60,388 nucleotides of DNA from Desulfotignum sp. GTDB lineage: Bacteria > Desulfobacterota > Desulfobacteria > Desulfobacterales > Desulfobacteraceae. The stretch is taken from positions 1-60,388 of the forward strand of contig JAABSO010000026.1 of NCBI GenBank assembly GCA_011390335.1. The letters are read 5' to 3'. A model generated the notes under the pieces. That model saw only the letters and a list, made by a program, of their open reading frames with translations. It had not been told where the DNA came from and made no database searches. This document shows, in pieces, positions 1 through 11,012 of the stretch (position 1 is the first letter of the stretch; the number at the start of each line of letters is the position of its first letter). Position numbers and translations under genes: made by a program.

Positions 1-47
1 AGCACGCCGCCAGCGTTCATTCTGAGCCAGGATCAAACTCTCCAGTT
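1..47 (-). rRNA. rrs: 16S rRNA, 5' end only (partial)
   Basis: The reverse complement contains the universal bacterial 27F site AGAGTTTGATCCTGGCTCAG followed by AATGAACGCTGGCGGCGTG, the start of 16S rRNA. Transcription runs off the left edge, so only about 47 nt are present. The mature 5' end is estimated from similarity to known 16S starts. A window beginning inside an rRNA operon often reflects a contig end, but that cannot be told from sequence alone. Confidence 0.97.
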
Positions 48-130
48 AAATCCTTGACTTATCTTCATAAGTCTCTTTAAAACTCTTTAAGGTCTTGTTT
101 AGACCCGCTTCAAACTTTATCACTGACCAA

Positions 131-143
131 TTTTCAAAGATCA
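131..143 (-). promoter_or_regulatory. boxA-like rRNA antitermination element
   Basis: The minus strand reads TGATCTTTGAAAA in the leader between the rRNA promoter and 16S. This resembles the boxA antitermination element (TGCTCTTTAACA-like) of rRNA leaders, where NusB/NusE load. Position fits; the match is imperfect. Confidence 0.5.
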
Positions 144-189
144 AACATTTGGTTGGCCACACTTTTTTTTGTGACCGAAAAACCTGGCT

Positions 190-218
190 AATATACACAC
201 AGGGTTTGGCTTTGTCAA
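190..218 (-). promoter_or_regulatory. Sigma-70-type rRNA operon promoter
   Basis: On the minus strand TTGACA (218-213) and TATATT (195-190) are separated by exactly 17 bp. The promoter lies between the tyrS stop and the 16S start, so it would drive the rRNA operon. Predicted transcription start is near 183, giving a leader of about 135 nt with a boxA-like element. Confidence 0.8.
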
Positions 219-231
219 ACCTTTTTTAACA

Positions 232-1518
232 TCATGACACAATTATTTTGTGGTACTTTTTCTTCCCGGCCCGCAGCAAAATTTCACCCTGGTTCATATC
301 GGCCGCTGAAACCGCCTCATCAAGCCCGGACACCCGGTTTCCATTGATATAGGCCCCGCCCTGGGTGACGAGACGTCTGGCATCGGATTTGGATTTACAC
401 AACCCGGTTCTGGTGAACAGATCCACCACAAGGGATGCATCCTGCATATCATTTTTATCAATATGTGTTGCAGGAATGGATGCATCTGAAGCAGCAGAAT
501 GCTGCCCCCTGGGAATGGCGGCCCCGGGCAGAAGATCTTCAGGCACATCAATGCTCCCGAATACGGATGCAGCAGCTTTCAATGCATTGCCGGCTGCTTT
601 TTCACCATGGGCGATCTTTGTGGCTTCATAGGCCAGAATGGTTTTGGCCATGTTCAGATCAGCCCCTGAAAGGGTTTTCACCTGTGCAATTTCCTGCATG
701 GGCAAAAAAGTAAACAAGGCCAGAAACCGTGCCACATCCGCATCATCACAATTGACCCAGAACTGGTAGTAATCATAGGGGGAAAACCGGTCCGGATCCA
801 GCCAGACAGCACCTTTATGGGTTTTCCCCATTTTGATGCCGGAGGCGGTTGTTATCAACGGAAAAGTGATGCCGAAGGCCTGTTTTCCAAGGGTTCTGCG
901 TATCAGGTCGATGCCGGCCACAATATTCCCCCACTGGTCACTGCCCCCCATCTGGAGCAGACAGTCATGGTTTTGTGCCAGATTCATGAAATCATAGGCC
1001 TGGAGCAGCATATAATTGAATTCGATAAAAGTCAGGCCCTCTTCAGATTCCATTCGGGCCTTATAGCTTTCAGCCTTTATCATGCGGTTGATGGAAAAAT
1101 GCCGGCCGATATCACGCAAAAAGGGGATATATTCCAATTTGGTCAGCCACTGGGCATTGTCCAGCAGCAAGGCCCGGCCATTGTCAAAATCTATGAATCT
1201 GGAAAGCTGGGCCCTGATGCCGGCCTTGTTTTCTTCAATCTGTTCCTGGGTAATGATCTGGCGCATTTCGGTTTTCCCGGACGGGTCTCCTATGAGGCCG
1301 GTGCCGCCCCCTACAAGGCCTATGGGCCGGTGCCCGCACCGCTGCATATGGGCCAGGGCCATGATACACACAAGGCTTCCCACATGCAGGCTGGATGCGG
1401 TGGGGTCAAATCCGATATAGCAGGTGGCCCGGTTGTTTTCCAGGAAATCTTCCAGTTCCTGTGTATGGGTCACCGCATCAATAAACCCCCGTTCCTTTAA
1501 AACCGATAAAACATTCAT
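232..1518 (-). CDS. tyrS: Tyrosyl-tRNA synthetase (TyrRS, class I)
   Basis: Charges tRNA-Tyr with tyrosine in the cytoplasm. The 428-residue length is typical. The class I signatures are visible: HVGS (HIGH box, residues 45-48) and KMGKT (KMSKS box, residues 229-233). A C-terminal S4-type RNA-binding domain (residues about 360-428, with SDARRLVTQGGAYINGNRV) binds the tRNA. The ATG at 1518 is preferred over an in-frame TTG two codons upstream because an AGGAAG ribosome site lies about 8 nt before it. The rny stop lies only 15 bp upstream, so the two are probably co-transcribed. Confidence 0.97.
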   Translation of the reverse strand: MNVLSVLKERGFIDAVTHTQELEDFLENNRATCYIGFDPTASSLHVGSLVCIMALAHMQRCGHRPIGLVGGGTGLIGDPSGKTEMRQIITQEQIEENKAGIRAQLSRFIDFDNGRALLLDNAQWLTKLEYIPFLRDIGRHFSINRMIKAESYKARMESEEGLTFIEFNYMLLQAYDFMNLAQNHDCLLQMGGSDQWGNIVAGIDLIRRTLGKQAFGITFPLITTASGIKMGKTHKGAVWLDPDRFSPYDYYQFWVNCDDADVARFLALFTFLPMQEIAQVKTLSGADLNMAKTILAYEATKIAHGEKAAGNALKAAASVFGSIDVPEDLLPGAAIPRGQHSAASDASIPATHIDKNDMQDASLVVDLFTRTGLCKSKSDARRLVTQGGAYINGNRVSGLDEAVSAADMNQGEILLRAGKKKYHKIIVS

Positions 1519-1533
1519 GGACAAAACTTCCTG

Positions 1534-3093
1534 TTATTTTTTGGTATACTCAACCGCTCTGGTTTCTCTTATCACCACCACTTTGACCTGGCCGGGAAAG
1601 GTCAGATTTTCTTCTATCTGACGGGCAATCTCCCTGGACAAAATCATGGCATCATCATCACTGATTTTCTCGCTTTCCGTGATCACCCGGATTTCCCTGC
1701 CTGCCTGAATGGCATAGGTGTTCACCACCCCGTCAAAGGCATTCGCAATATTCTCAAGATCTTCCAGGCGCTTGATATAATTTTCCAGGCTCTCTTTTCT
1801 TGCGCCGGGACGGGCACCTGACAGGGCGTCAGCCGCCTGGACAATATAGTCATACACCGTTGTGGGCACCTGGTCTTCATGGTGGGCGGCAATGGCATTA
1901 ACCACTGAATCGATCTCACCGTATTTTTTTGCCAGCTTGGCCCCGATAATGGCATGTGCCCCATCCACTTCATGGTCCACTGCCTTGCCGATATCATGAA
2001 GCAAACCCATGCGTTTTGCCAGCTTGATGTCAAGTTTCAGTTCCGCTGCAATGGTACCTGCCAGAAATGCCACTTCAAAGGAATGCTGCAGTACATTCTG
2101 GGCATAGGAGGTTCTGAATTTGAGTTTTCCCAGCACCTTGATCAATTCCGGGTTGATGCCGTGGACCCCCAGATCAAAGGCAGCCTGCTCACCAGCTTCC
2201 TTGATGGCCTGTTCCACCTCCTGGGATGCCCGTTCCACCACGTCCTCTATCCTGGCCGGATGGATCCTTCCGTCAGAAATCAGTTTCTCAAGAGAAAGCC
2301 TGGCCACTTCCCGCCGGATCGGGTTGAATCCTGAAAGTATGACCGCTTCAGGGGTATCATCAATGATGAGATCAATGCCGGTGGCAGCCTCCAGAGCCCT
2401 GATGTTCCGCCCTTCCCTGCCGATGATCCTGCCTTTCATTTCATCTCCGGGCAAATGTACCACAGATACGGTTTTTTCAGCCACATATTCACCTGCATAC
2501 CGCTGGACAGCAGTGGATATGATTTTCTTGGCCTCCTTGTCCGCCTGTTCTCTGGCTTCACTGTTGATCTTCTTCACAAGAGCGGCCCCTTCATGCCTGG
2601 CCTCTTCTTCCATTGCCTTGAGCAACAGGTCCCTGGCCTGCTCCAGGGTCAGACCGGATACTTTTTCCAGCTCTTTTTTTGTCTCTTCCAGCAACGCCTT
2701 ATAATGCTCTTCTGTCTGGGCAACAGCATCAAGCTTCCGGTGCATCTCTATTTCATTTTTCTGGAGCACTGCTTCCCTTTTTCCCAATAAATCCTCTGTC
2801 TGGTCCAGTTTTTCACTTTTTCGAGAAAGCCTGCGTGCCTCCTTTTTCAATTCTTCCCGGGTTTCCTGTGTTTCTGCATCAAAACTGCTTTTCATTTCCA
2901 GAAGCCGGGACTTGGCCTCCAGTTTGGCTTCTTTTAAAAGTGTCTCCGCTTTTCTTTCAGCTTCCTCAACAATCCTTTTTTGTTCCGCTTCAATATTCAG
3001 ATTTTCCTGGAAGATCTTTTTTTTGAGCACAAAAAATGCAATGACTCCCAATCCCAGCAACACGACAATAATCAATGAGAGTACGGTTTCCAT
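1534..3093 (-). CDS. rny: Ribonuclease Y
   Basis: Membrane-anchored endoribonuclease that starts mRNA decay. The 519-residue protein shows the family order: one N-terminal membrane segment (residues about 4-23), a long charged coiled coil (about 30-190), a KH domain ([16 protein letters not shown]), and an HD domain with the metal/catalytic motif [10 protein letters not shown]. It ends in a conserved C-terminal block ([19 protein letters not shown]). Start ATG is preceded by GGAG about 10 nt upstream. It sits downstream of the 6S RNA gene and upstream of tyrS. Confidence 0.97.
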   Translation of the reverse strand: METVLSLIIVVLLGLGVIAFFVLKKKIFQENLNIEAEQKRIVEEAERKAETLLKEAKLEAKSRLLEMKSSFDAETQETREELKKEARRLSRKSEKLDQTEDLLGKREAVLQKNEIEMHRKLDAVAQTEEHYKALLEETKKELEKVSGLTLEQARDLLLKAMEEEARHEGAALVKKINSEAREQADKEAKKIISTAVQRYAGEYVAEKTVSVVHLPGDEMKGRIIGREGRNIRALEAATGIDLIIDDTPEAVILSGFNPIRREVARLSLEKLISDGRIHPARIEDVVERASQEVEQAIKEAGEQAAFDLGVHGINPELIKVLGKLKFRTSYAQNVLQHSFEVAFLAGTIAAELKLDIKLAKRMGLLHDIGKAVDHEVDGAHAIIGAKLAKKYGEIDSVVNAIAAHHEDQVPTTVYDYIVQAADALSGARPGARKESLENYIKRLEDLENIANAFDGVVNTYAIQAGREIRVITESEKISDDDAMILSREIARQIEENLTFPGQVKVVVIRETRAVEYTKK

Positions 3094-3125
3094 TCAACAA
3101 GTCTCCTTCAAACATAGAATATTTT

Positions 3126-3147
3126 CAACGCGCCAAAAGGCGCGTTG
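3126..3147 (-). other. Perfect 9-bp inverted repeat between 6S RNA and rny
   Basis: CAACGCGCC (3126-3134) and GGCGCGTTG (3139-3147) form a GC-rich hairpin with a 4-nt loop. Neither strand has a T-run directly after it, so it is not a standard intrinsic terminator. It may stabilise or process the 6S precursor 3' end or act in the rny leader; its role is not shown. Confidence 0.5.
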
Positions 3148-3233
3148 CACATCTTTGACACAAATTATGGAATGGGATAATGGTATGAAAACAGGGAAGG
3201 AGTTTGAAAAGGACTTGTTTAAAAAAGGCAGTT

Positions 3234-3418
3234 ACCCCCACAAATTGCCGTGTTGCGTTTAGGGCTTTGAACCATTGGTTCAAAAGTGGGCATCCAGATA
3301 ATACCTTCAGGCTTTTCCTTGCTTTTGAGGAACCTGCTCACCAGTATCAGGGTGGACTCCCTTCTAAGTATGCGTTAGGACAAAGTCTATTTTACAATCA
3401 CGCACATTGCAGGGGTGT
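3234..3418 (-). ncRNA. ssrS: 6S RNA
   Basis: Small RNA that binds the sigma-70 RNA polymerase holoenzyme by mimicking an open promoter. Three features support it. It lies directly downstream of zapA, the common proteobacterial ssrS position. The minus strand carries TTGAACCAATGGTTCAA (3283-3267), matching the hallmark E. coli 6S segment TTGAACCAAGGGTTCAA at one mismatch, also in the 3' half. The proposed ends pair (ACCCC near 3418 with GGGGT near 3234, then GTGCG with CGCAAC), closing a long rod of about 185 nt. Ends are estimates from pairing. Confidence 0.85.
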
Positions 3419-3443
3419 TGTTCCGTCACAACCTAACTATTTC

Positions 3444-3737
3444 TCATTCAAGTCCTTTATCAATTTTATGTATCAGAGATGCCATTTTTCTTTCCACATC
3501 TCTTTCGAATTCAGAATGTTGCAGTTTCAGCTCATGAAAATCCTTTGACAGATTCATGGCTGCCAGAAGCAGAATAGCTGTTTTGTTTCGTCCTGAGCTT
3601 TTGCTTTCGAACATCTCTTCTGCCTTCTGAATATAATCGGTTACATATTGCGCAACTTTTTCCGGATTTTTAACCTGGCCATCAGGCTTAAATCTAAACT
3701 CTTCCCCAAAAAGATCAATTTTGATAATTTCATCCAA
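3444..3737 (-). CDS. zapA: Cell division protein ZapA
   Basis: Small Z-ring-associated protein that bundles FtsZ. The 97-residue protein has the ZapA pattern: an N-terminal globular part with IKIDLFGEEFRFKPDG and a C-terminal helical coiled coil. No in-frame ATG exists; the start is a TTG at 3737 preceded by AAAGGGA about 6 nt upstream. A ZapB-like gene precedes it and 6S RNA follows. Confidence 0.85.
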   Translation of the reverse strand: MDEIIKIDLFGEEFRFKPDGQVKNPEKVAQYVTDYIQKAEEMFESKSSGRNKTAILLLAAMNLSKDFHELKLQHSEFERDVERKMASLIHKIDKGLE

Positions 3738-3768
3738 TGAAATCCCTTTACCGAAAAAACCGCTCCGG

Positions 3769-4035
3769 TCACGCCTTTGATCGGGTTTCTTCTGACCCGG
3801 TGAAACTGTCCAGTTTTGTCAGAAGTCCGTCAATTTTTGATTGAATAAACGCTTCTTTTTCAGAAAATTTCTCCTCTGTCTGGTTCTTTATTTCCAGGTC
3901 TGATTCCAGCCGCTTTATCTGTATAATCAGATCCTGATTCTCTGACCGAAGTGTCTGGCAAAGTGCAATCAAAGCATCGATTTTATTGCTGATATCATCA
4001 AATTTGTTCTTAACTGAATTATTACCCAATTTCAT
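3769..4035 (-). CDS. ZapB-like cell division coiled-coil protein
   Basis: An 88-residue, almost entirely helical, charged protein (heptads through about residues 10-80: DDISNKIDALIALCQTLR, ENQDLIIQIKRLESDLE). Size and coiled-coil nature fit ZapB, which joins ZapA in organising the Z-ring, and the adjacent zapA supports this. Two ATGs are possible (4050 and 4035); 4035 is chosen because GTGAG lies just upstream while the first has no ribosome site. Small coiled coils are hard to assign by sequence alone. Confidence 0.65.
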   Translation of the reverse strand: MKLGNNSVKNKFDDISNKIDALIALCQTLRSENQDLIIQIKRLESDLEIKNQTEEKFSEKEAFIQSKIDGLLTKLDSFTGSEETRSKA

Positions 4036-4089
4036 AATCTCACAAAGCATTAAGTTGGGGTTCAGTATAGATCAAAAGTTTTGCCAAAG

Positions 4090-4842
4090 TCAAGGTAATT
4101 CATTTTCCATCATCCAGATGATATCCTGTGCTTTTTCAAGCTCATCTAAGGTGTTGATGCCCAAAACCTGGCGGTGATCTGCCAGCACCGTTACGGCAAT
4201 TTTTTCTTTGTTTTTTACACCAATATCCACCACATCCGTTAGGTAATATTCACCCTGGCGGTTGTCCGGCCGCAGCAGTTCCACTGCACGGGCTAAAAAG
4301 CTGCGCTCAAAGCAATAGATGCCGGTATTGATACGCCTGATTTCTTTTTCTGTCTCACTGGCATCTGCCTCCTCTCTGATGGCAACCATATTCCCCTCTG
4401 CATCCTGGATGATCCTGCCATATCCGAATGGATTTTTTAGATCTGCCGCCAGAACCGTCACCACAGCACCGTGGCTGCGGTGGGCCAAAACCAGATCAAC
4501 AAGGGTTTTTGGCTGTATCAACGGCACATCTCCGCACAGCACCAGCACATCCTTGATATGGTCAGCCAGATGCGGCAGGGCGGATTTAACAGCATCACCG
4601 GTTCCCAGAAGCTGTTCCTGCACACAAAACCCCACGTTAAAACGGACCGCCACCTCCTGGCGGACTTTTTCTGCCTGGTGTCCCACCACCACATGGATAT
4701 TATCACTGGTCACATGCATGGCACTGGTAATGACATAGGCAAGCATGCTCTTGCCTGCCACCTTGTGAAGTACTTTGGGTAAATCTGATTTCATCCGGGT
4801 TCCCTTTCCGGCTGCCAGAATGATCACACTCAACGCATCCAT
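4090..4842 (-). CDS. GlmU-like sugar-1-phosphate nucleotidyltransferase, single domain
   Basis: Nucleotidyltransferase of the UDP-N-acetylglucosamine pyrophosphorylase type. The 250-residue product begins with the signature LAAGKGTRMKSDLPKVLHKV, followed by GTGDAV, LCGDVPLI and GEYYLTDVVDI, all as in the N-terminal half of GlmU. The left-handed beta-helix acetyltransferase half of bifunctional GlmU (about 200 residues) is absent. ATG 4842 is used because AAGGAAAG lies 5 nt before it; an upstream in-frame ATG falls inside the atp terminator. It may supply UDP-GlcNAc together with a separate acetyltransferase, or use another sugar phosphate. Confidence 0.85.
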   Translation of the reverse strand: MDALSVIILAAGKGTRMKSDLPKVLHKVAGKSMLAYVITSAMHVTSDNIHVVVGHQAEKVRQEVAVRFNVGFCVQEQLLGTGDAVKSALPHLADHIKDVLVLCGDVPLIQPKTLVDLVLAHRSHGAVVTVLAADLKNPFGYGRIIQDAEGNMVAIREEADASETEKEIRRINTGIYCFERSFLARAVELLRPDNRQGEYYLTDVVDIGVKNKEKIAVTVLADHRQVLGINTLDELEKAQDIIWMMENELP

Positions 4843-4877
4843 TGTTCTTTCCTTTATTATCGGGGGCTGCTGCATGC

Positions 4878-4918
4878 TAAAAAAAAAGGGGTGCTTCCCA
4901 TATGGGTGCACCCCTTTA
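4878..4918 (-). terminator. Intrinsic terminator of the atp operon
   Basis: On the minus strand a 10-bp stem (AAAGGGGTGC at 4885-4894 pairing with GCACCCCTTT at 4908-4917) is followed by a run of about nine T. It lies 44 bp after the atpC stop, ends the ATP synthase operon, and separates it from the GlmU-like gene. Confidence 0.9.
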
Positions 4919-4961
4919 CATCAAACTGTATAAACAAACCTGTTTATAAATATTTACCGCA

Positions 4962-5372
4962 TTATTTGCGTGCTGATGCAAGATTGAGCCTGTGTATGGC
5001 CCGTCGCAACGCCATTTCAGCCCGCATAAGGTCAATTCCGGCAGCCCGGTTGGCCAGACGCTGTTCCGCCCGCTCCTTTGCAGCCTGGGCTCTGGCAATA
5101 TCAATATCGCTGCCACGTTCGGCTGACTCTGCCAGGACGGTTACCTTGTCTGGCAGAATTTCAGCAAATCCGCCGTTTACAAACAGATGCTGCTCTTTTC
5201 CCTGGGCATCGGTATACCTAAGTGTCCCCAGTTTCAGGGATGTCAAAAAAGGCGTGTGTCCCCTGAGGGCACCGAATTCACCCTCGGAGCCTGGTGCCAC
5301 CACACTGTCAACCGGTTCGCTGACAACTGCTTTCTGTGGTGTCACCACTTCAAGAAATAGTTTCTCGGCCAT
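4962..5372 (-). CDS. atpC: F1Fo ATP synthase epsilon subunit
   Basis: Central-stalk subunit that couples gamma rotation to the c-ring and can inhibit ATP hydrolysis. 136 residues: an N-terminal beta-sandwich ([37 protein letters not shown]) and a C-terminal helical hairpin rich in Ala/Arg. Strong ribosome site GGAGGAAAATC before the ATG. It is the last gene of the atp operon, 14 bp after atpD. Confidence 0.95.
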   Translation of the reverse strand: MAEKLFLEVVTPQKAVVSEPVDSVVAPGSEGEFGALRGHTPFLTSLKLGTLRYTDAQGKEQHLFVNGGFAEILPDKVTVLAESAERGSDIDIARAQAAKERAEQRLANRAAGIDLMRAEMALRRAIHRLNLASARK

Positions 5373-5386
5373 GATTTTCCTCCGAA

Positions 5387-6802
<1,416 letters not shown>

Positions 6803-6853
6803 CTAATAAAGCTGTTTACATATTTTAGCATATCTTTGCTATTATGTGACGTA

Positions 6854-7747
6854 TTATCCCCTAAGCGCTTCAGCACCACCGACAATATCCATGAGGTCTG
6901 CTGTAATGCCGGCCTGTCTGGTCTTGTTGTAAATCCCCTGGAGTTCTGCCACCATGTCTTCACAGGCTTTTGTGGCATTTTCCATGGCCCGCATACGGGC
7001 GGCATGTTCGCTGGTGGAGGTCTGGAGCAGTGCATCATATACCTGGATAAACACATTTCTGGGCAGCATTTCTCCTAAAAGCGCGTCAGATGATGGTTCA
7101 CAGATATGTTCCGGAAGAAAGCCGTCATCTGCTTCAGCCGGCTTTTTCTCCACCACATCTGCCAAAGACGAGATGGGCAGAATTTTTTTTACCCTGGGTT
7201 CCTGTCTGGCCATGGTCTGGAACTCGGAATAAATCACATATACTTCATCAACAGATTCTTCAAGGAAACTGTCTATCAGCTGCTGTCCCGGTGTAGATGC
7301 AAGAGAAAACCCGATCTTGCCCCCTACCACATCCAAAAATTCCAGATCAAGGGTATAGGGAGATTTTTTGACCCAGTCCCTGCCTTTTTTCCCAAAGCAA
7401 AAGAAAGAGACCTCTTTGCCCTGCAGTTCGGATTGGATTAATTTTCTGGCTTTTTCAATCAGATTTATGTTAAATCCGCCACACAGTCCTCTGTCGGATG
7501 TACACAGGACAAGTACCACTTTTTTGACTTCTTCGCGGGGAACCAGCAGAGGACTTGCATCCGAGCTGGATTTTCCGGCAATACTGCCCAGAACTTCAGC
7601 AAATTTGGAGGCATAGGGCTTAAACTGCTCCATATTGTTCTGACAACCGCGCAAACGTGAAGTGGCAACCATTTTCATGGCAGAGGTGATCTGCTTTGTC
7701 TTTTTGACACTGCCGATCTTTGATTTTACTTCTTTTAATGTTGCCAT
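6854..7747 (-). CDS. atpG: F1Fo ATP synthase gamma subunit
   Basis: Rotor shaft of F1. 297 residues. The conserved N-terminal helix (IGSVKKTKQITSAMKMVATS) and C-terminal helix (YNKTRQAGITADLMDIVGGA) that form the antiparallel coiled coil are both present, and the Rossmann-like middle contains CTSDRGLCGGFN. Ribosome site GAAAGGT precedes the ATG. Confidence 0.97.
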   Translation of the reverse strand: MATLKEVKSKIGSVKKTKQITSAMKMVATSRLRGCQNNMEQFKPYASKFAEVLGSIAGKSSSDASPLLVPREEVKKVVLVLCTSDRGLCGGFNINLIEKARKLIQSELQGKEVSFFCFGKKGRDWVKKSPYTLDLEFLDVVGGKIGFSLASTPGQQLIDSFLEESVDEVYVIYSEFQTMARQEPRVKKILPISSLADVVEKKPAEADDGFLPEHICEPSSDALLGEMLPRNVFIQVYDALLQTSTSEHAARMRAMENATKACEDMVAELQGIYNKTRQAGITADLMDIVGGAEALRG

Positions 7748-7814
7748 TATATCTACCTTTCAAGCCTGGTGTTGGTGAAAAATTTTTTAAATGTACGCAT
7801 ACATACCCGGTATG

Positions 7815-9329
7815 TTATAGGGTATCCTTAAATTCTTCATCATAGGCTTCCAAAGCCTGTTTGAGCTTGGATTCGATATCCTGGGTAATTTCTTTTTTCT
7901 CAATCAGACCTTGGTAGATTTCAGGGAACCGGTTTTCAATAAAAGGATAAAGTCCTTCTTCATATTTGGCAACCGCTTCTTTGGGGTATTTATCAATATA
8001 TCCTTTGGTGCCGGCATACAGTGCGGTTACCATTCTTTCCATGGGAAGCGGCTGGAACTGTGGTTGTTTGAGCAGTTCCACCAGCCGCTCGCCCCGGGTC
8101 AACTGTTTCTGGGTGGCTGCATCCAGATCGGAGCCAAATGCGGCAAAGGCTTCCAGTTCACGGTACTGTGCCAGATCCAGACGCAGGGTGCCTGCCACCT
8201 GCTTCATGGCTTTTACCTGGGCTGCGCCCCCAACCCGGGATACGGAAAGCCCGACATCAATGGCCGGCCGGACACCGGCAAAGAACAGGTCTTTGTCCAG
8301 AAAGATCTGACCATCGGTAATGGAAATAACATTGGTGGGAATAAATGCAGACACATCCCCTTCCTGGGTTTCAATAATGGGGAGTGCGGTCAGAGAACCG
8401 GCACCTTTTTCATCGCTCAATTTGGCAGAGCGTTCCAAAAGCCGGGAATGGTTGTAGAAGATATCACCGGGATAGGCTTCGCGTGCCGGCGGCCGTCTCA
8501 AAAGCAAAGATACCTGGCGGTAGGCAACCGCCTGTTTGGACAGATCATCATAAATAATAAGGGCATGCTCGCCCTTGTCCCTGAAATATTCACCCATGGC
8601 ACAGCCGGCATAGGGCGCCAGGTACTGCATGGCAGCGGACTCAGAAGCAGATGCCACAACAACGGTTGTGTATTCCATGGCACCATGTTCTTCAAGGGCG
8701 GCAACCACCTGGGCTACCGTGGATTTTTTCTGGCCGCAGGCAACATAGATACATTTCATATCGGTATTTTTCTGGGCAATGATGGCATCCACTGCTACGG
8801 CGGTTTTACCGATCTGCCGGTCGCCGATGATCAACTCACTTTGTCCCCGGCCCACGGGCGTCATGCCGTCAATGGCCTTGGCACCGGTGTAGCAGGGTTC
8901 ATGAACGGATTTTCTGGCGATAACACCCGGGGCCACCAGTTCCATATTCATCATGATATCGGAATTGATGGGACCTTTGCCGTCAATGGGATCTCCTGTG
9001 GTACCCACCACGCGTCCCAGCAGGGCTTCGCCCACGGGTACGGATGCGATACGCTCGGTCCTTTTGACCACATCCCCTTCCTTGATAACCTTGTCATCTC
9101 CCAGAATGGCAACCCCGACATTGTCGGCTTCCAGGTTCAATGCAAGGCCCAGAATCCCGCCGGGAAATTCCACAAGCTCCATTGCTTTTACTTTTTCCAA
9201 ACCATATACACGGGCGATACCATCACCCGCAGAAAGAACGACACCGGTCTCATTCAGATCAACCTTGGCATCAAATCCTTTGATCTGATCTTTGATTATC
9301 TGGCTTATTTCTGCTGCTTTAATTTCCAT
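7815..9329 (-). CDS. atpA: F1Fo ATP synthase alpha subunit
   Basis: Regulatory, nucleotide-binding but non-catalytic F1 subunit. 504 residues, the standard length, with Walker [23 protein letters not shown] and the family signature region [14 protein letters not shown]. Its start codon overlaps the atpH stop by one base (TAATG), so translation is coupled. Confidence 0.98.
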   Translation of the reverse strand: MEIKAAEISQIIKDQIKGFDAKVDLNETGVVLSAGDGIARVYGLEKVKAMELVEFPGGILGLALNLEADNVGVAILGDDKVIKEGDVVKRTERIASVPVGEALLGRVVGTTGDPIDGKGPINSDIMMNMELVAPGVIARKSVHEPCYTGAKAIDGMTPVGRGQSELIIGDRQIGKTAVAVDAIIAQKNTDMKCIYVACGQKKSTVAQVVAALEEHGAMEYTTVVVASASESAAMQYLAPYAGCAMGEYFRDKGEHALIIYDDLSKQAVAYRQVSLLLRRPPAREAYPGDIFYNHSRLLERSAKLSDEKGAGSLTALPIIETQEGDVSAFIPTNVISITDGQIFLDKDLFFAGVRPAIDVGLSVSRVGGAAQVKAMKQVAGTLRLDLAQYRELEAFAAFGSDLDAATQKQLTRGERLVELLKQPQFQPLPMERMVTALYAGTKGYIDKYPKEAVAKYEEGLYPFIENRFPEIYQGLIEKKEITQDIESKLKQALEAYDEEFKDTL

Positions 9330-9880
9330 TAGACACTCTCACCTTTTTTTAAAGTTTCCCTCATATTGATCAGCTGAGTTTTCACGCTGCCATCCAGAAC
9401 AAGATCACCGATTTTTGTAACAACACCGCCGATGAGACTTGGATCCTGTTCAACATTCAGAACAATTGTTTTACCGACCTTTCTGGAAAATGCCTCCCGG
9501 ATTTTCTCCACCGCCTCTGAAGACAATTGTGTTGCAGAGGTTATACTGGCCTTGACAATGCCTTTGAGTTCATCAGCCAGATCTTTATAATAAGAGGCGA
9601 TATCCCGCAGGAATGTAATTCTTCCCTTGTCAAACAACAACATCAGAAATGATTTCATCACAACCGACAGTTCTGTGGCACCCAGTACGGCTTCCAACAC
9701 TTTTTTGCGATCATTTTTATTGTACAAAGGATTGGTCAATGCCTTTTCAAAACCTTCCTGCGTATCAAAAAGATCCACCATGGCTGTCAATTCCTCATTG
9801 TAAAGTTCAGCCTGGCCGTCTTCCTGGCCGATAAGAATCAACGCTTTGGCATAACGCCTGGAAACTGCTAAATTTTTCAT
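9329..9880 (-). CDS. atpH: F1Fo ATP synthase delta subunit
   Basis: Peripheral-stalk subunit joining the b/b' stalk to the top of F1. 183 residues with the helical N-terminal domain ([14 protein letters not shown]) and the C-terminal motif [20 protein letters not shown] diagnostic for OSCP/delta. One-base overlaps on both sides with atpF and atpA point to tight coupling. Confidence 0.96.
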   Translation of the reverse strand: MKNLAVSRRYAKALILIGQEDGQAELYNEELTAMVDLFDTQEGFEKALTNPLYNKNDRKKVLEAVLGATELSVVMKSFLMLLFDKGRITFLRDIASYYKDLADELKGIVKASITSATQLSSEAVEKIREAFSRKVGKTIVLNVEQDPSLIGGVVTKIGDLVLDGSVKTQLINMRETLKKGESV

Positions 9881-10470
9881 TATGCCACCACCTTTTTCAA
9901 ATAATCGTCAACAAGTTTATCCTGATCATCAGATGAAATGGATTCTCGAATGACTGCTTCAGCCTGGGCAACTGCCAGCGCAGCAATATCCTGCTGAAGC
10001 TTTATCCTGGCAGTCTTGAATTCCTGTTCAATATTGCGTTTGGCCATATCTTCCAGTTTAACCGCCTGGGCTTGGGCCTGGGCAATAATGTTTTCTTTGG
10101 CTTTTTCACCCTGCTTGATATAATCTTCCATAATCACTTTGGATTCTCGATCCAGATTCTTGAATTTGGCCTGGTATTCAGCCAGCTGCTTTTCAGCATC
10201 TGCTTTTTTTTGCTCCAGGTCCCTTATTTCATCTGCGATCTCTTTTTTGCGGGATGAAAAAAATGCCTTAGCCGGTTTTCTGCCTAAAAGAAACAAAGCA
10301 ATGGCAAGAACGGCAAAGTTCAAAGTTTTCCAGGTATCAATTTCCAACCAGTTGTTGTGCACTTCTCCTCCGGCTGCGGCTGCCCATGCCATGGCAGCAC
10401 TGAAGGTCACAACCACGACAGCCATACCTGAAACTGTGACATACTTTTTTCCAAAACTGTTTTTTTTCAT
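9880..10470 (-). CDS. atpF: F1Fo ATP synthase b subunit
   Basis: Peripheral stator subunit. 196 residues: an N-terminal hydrophobic stretch resembling a signal peptide (about 10-32), a membrane segment around TLNFAVLAIALFLLGRKPAKAF, then a long charged helix for the stalk. The N-terminal extension is typical of b subunits in Desulfobacterota that work with a separate b'. Overlaps b' and delta genes by one base each. Confidence 0.93.
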   Translation of the reverse strand: MKKNSFGKKYVTVSGMAVVVVTFSAAMAWAAAAGGEVHNNWLEIDTWKTLNFAVLAIALFLLGRKPAKAFFSSRKKEIADEIRDLEQKKADAEKQLAEYQAKFKNLDRESKVIMEDYIKQGEKAKENIIAQAQAQAVKLEDMAKRNIEQEFKTARIKLQQDIAALAVAQAEAVIRESISSDDQDKLVDDYLKKVVA

Positions 10471-10901
10471 CAGAAAGCCCTCCCCAGAATTTTTTCACCA
10501 ATGGCTTTGGCAAATGCCTCCACCTCTTTTTCCAGGGCTTTGCGGGCCTGTTCTGTCTCATCTGCCACCTGCTGTTTGATCTGCGCCAGGTTGACCTGAG
10601 CCTTTTTGTTGATCTGCTCGATAATTTCCCGTTCCTGTTTTGATGCCTCCTCCACAAAGGCTTCTTTCTTTTTTACGCCTTCGGATCTGGCCTGCCGCAA
10701 TCCATTCCTGTAAGATTCTTCCTGGGAAGCCAGGTCTGCAGACGCTTTTTCAACGCCGCCTTCAAGACCTTGAATCTTGGCTTTTCGTTCCAGAAGCACT
10801 TTTCGGATAGGTTTGTACAGCACCAGATTGAGTACAAAAAGCAGAATCAGGAAATTGATCATCTGATACACCAATGATATATCAGGAATCACAGTTATCA
10901 T
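10470..10901 (-). CDS. atpF': F1Fo ATP synthase b' subunit
   Basis: Second stator subunit, pairing with b. 143 residues: one N-terminal membrane helix (YQMINFLILLFVLNLVLYKP) followed by a long charged coiled coil. It is the first gene of the operon. The a and c subunit genes (atpB, atpE) are not in this window, as in many Desulfobacterota where they form a separate locus. Confidence 0.92.
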   Translation of the reverse strand: MITVIPDISLVYQMINFLILLFVLNLVLYKPIRKVLLERKAKIQGLEGGVEKASADLASQEESYRNGLRQARSEGVKKKEAFVEEASKQEREIIEQINKKAQVNLAQIKQQVADETEQARKALEKEVEAFAKAIGEKILGRAF

Positions 10902-10956
10902 AAAATTCCCTCCGCCAGTTAATAATTATTAAAAAATCAACCACTTATATATTACT

Positions 10957-10980
10957 GACTGTTTTTGCGCAAAAACAGTC
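10957..10980. repeat. 24-bp perfect palindrome upstream of the atp operon
   Basis: GACTGTTTTTGC followed directly by its reverse complement, 56 bp upstream of atpF'. No T-run follows on either strand, so it is not a clear terminator. It could be an operator or a folded element in the atp leader. Confidence 0.6.
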
Positions 10981-11012
10981 CTAATTCCAGTCAAATCGAG
11001 ACTTGAGTACCA

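Noticed and set aside
3155..3181. TTGACA/GATAAT promoter-like pair on the plus strand downstream of 6S RNA
   Set aside because: Spacing is only 15 bp and no gene follows; it would run antisense to 6S RNA and ssrS-zapA. Probably chance.
7911..9332. 473-codon open frame opposite atpA
   Set aside because: It is antisense to a full-length, motif-complete atpA, has no ribosome site and no homology; such shadows are common in GC-biased genes.
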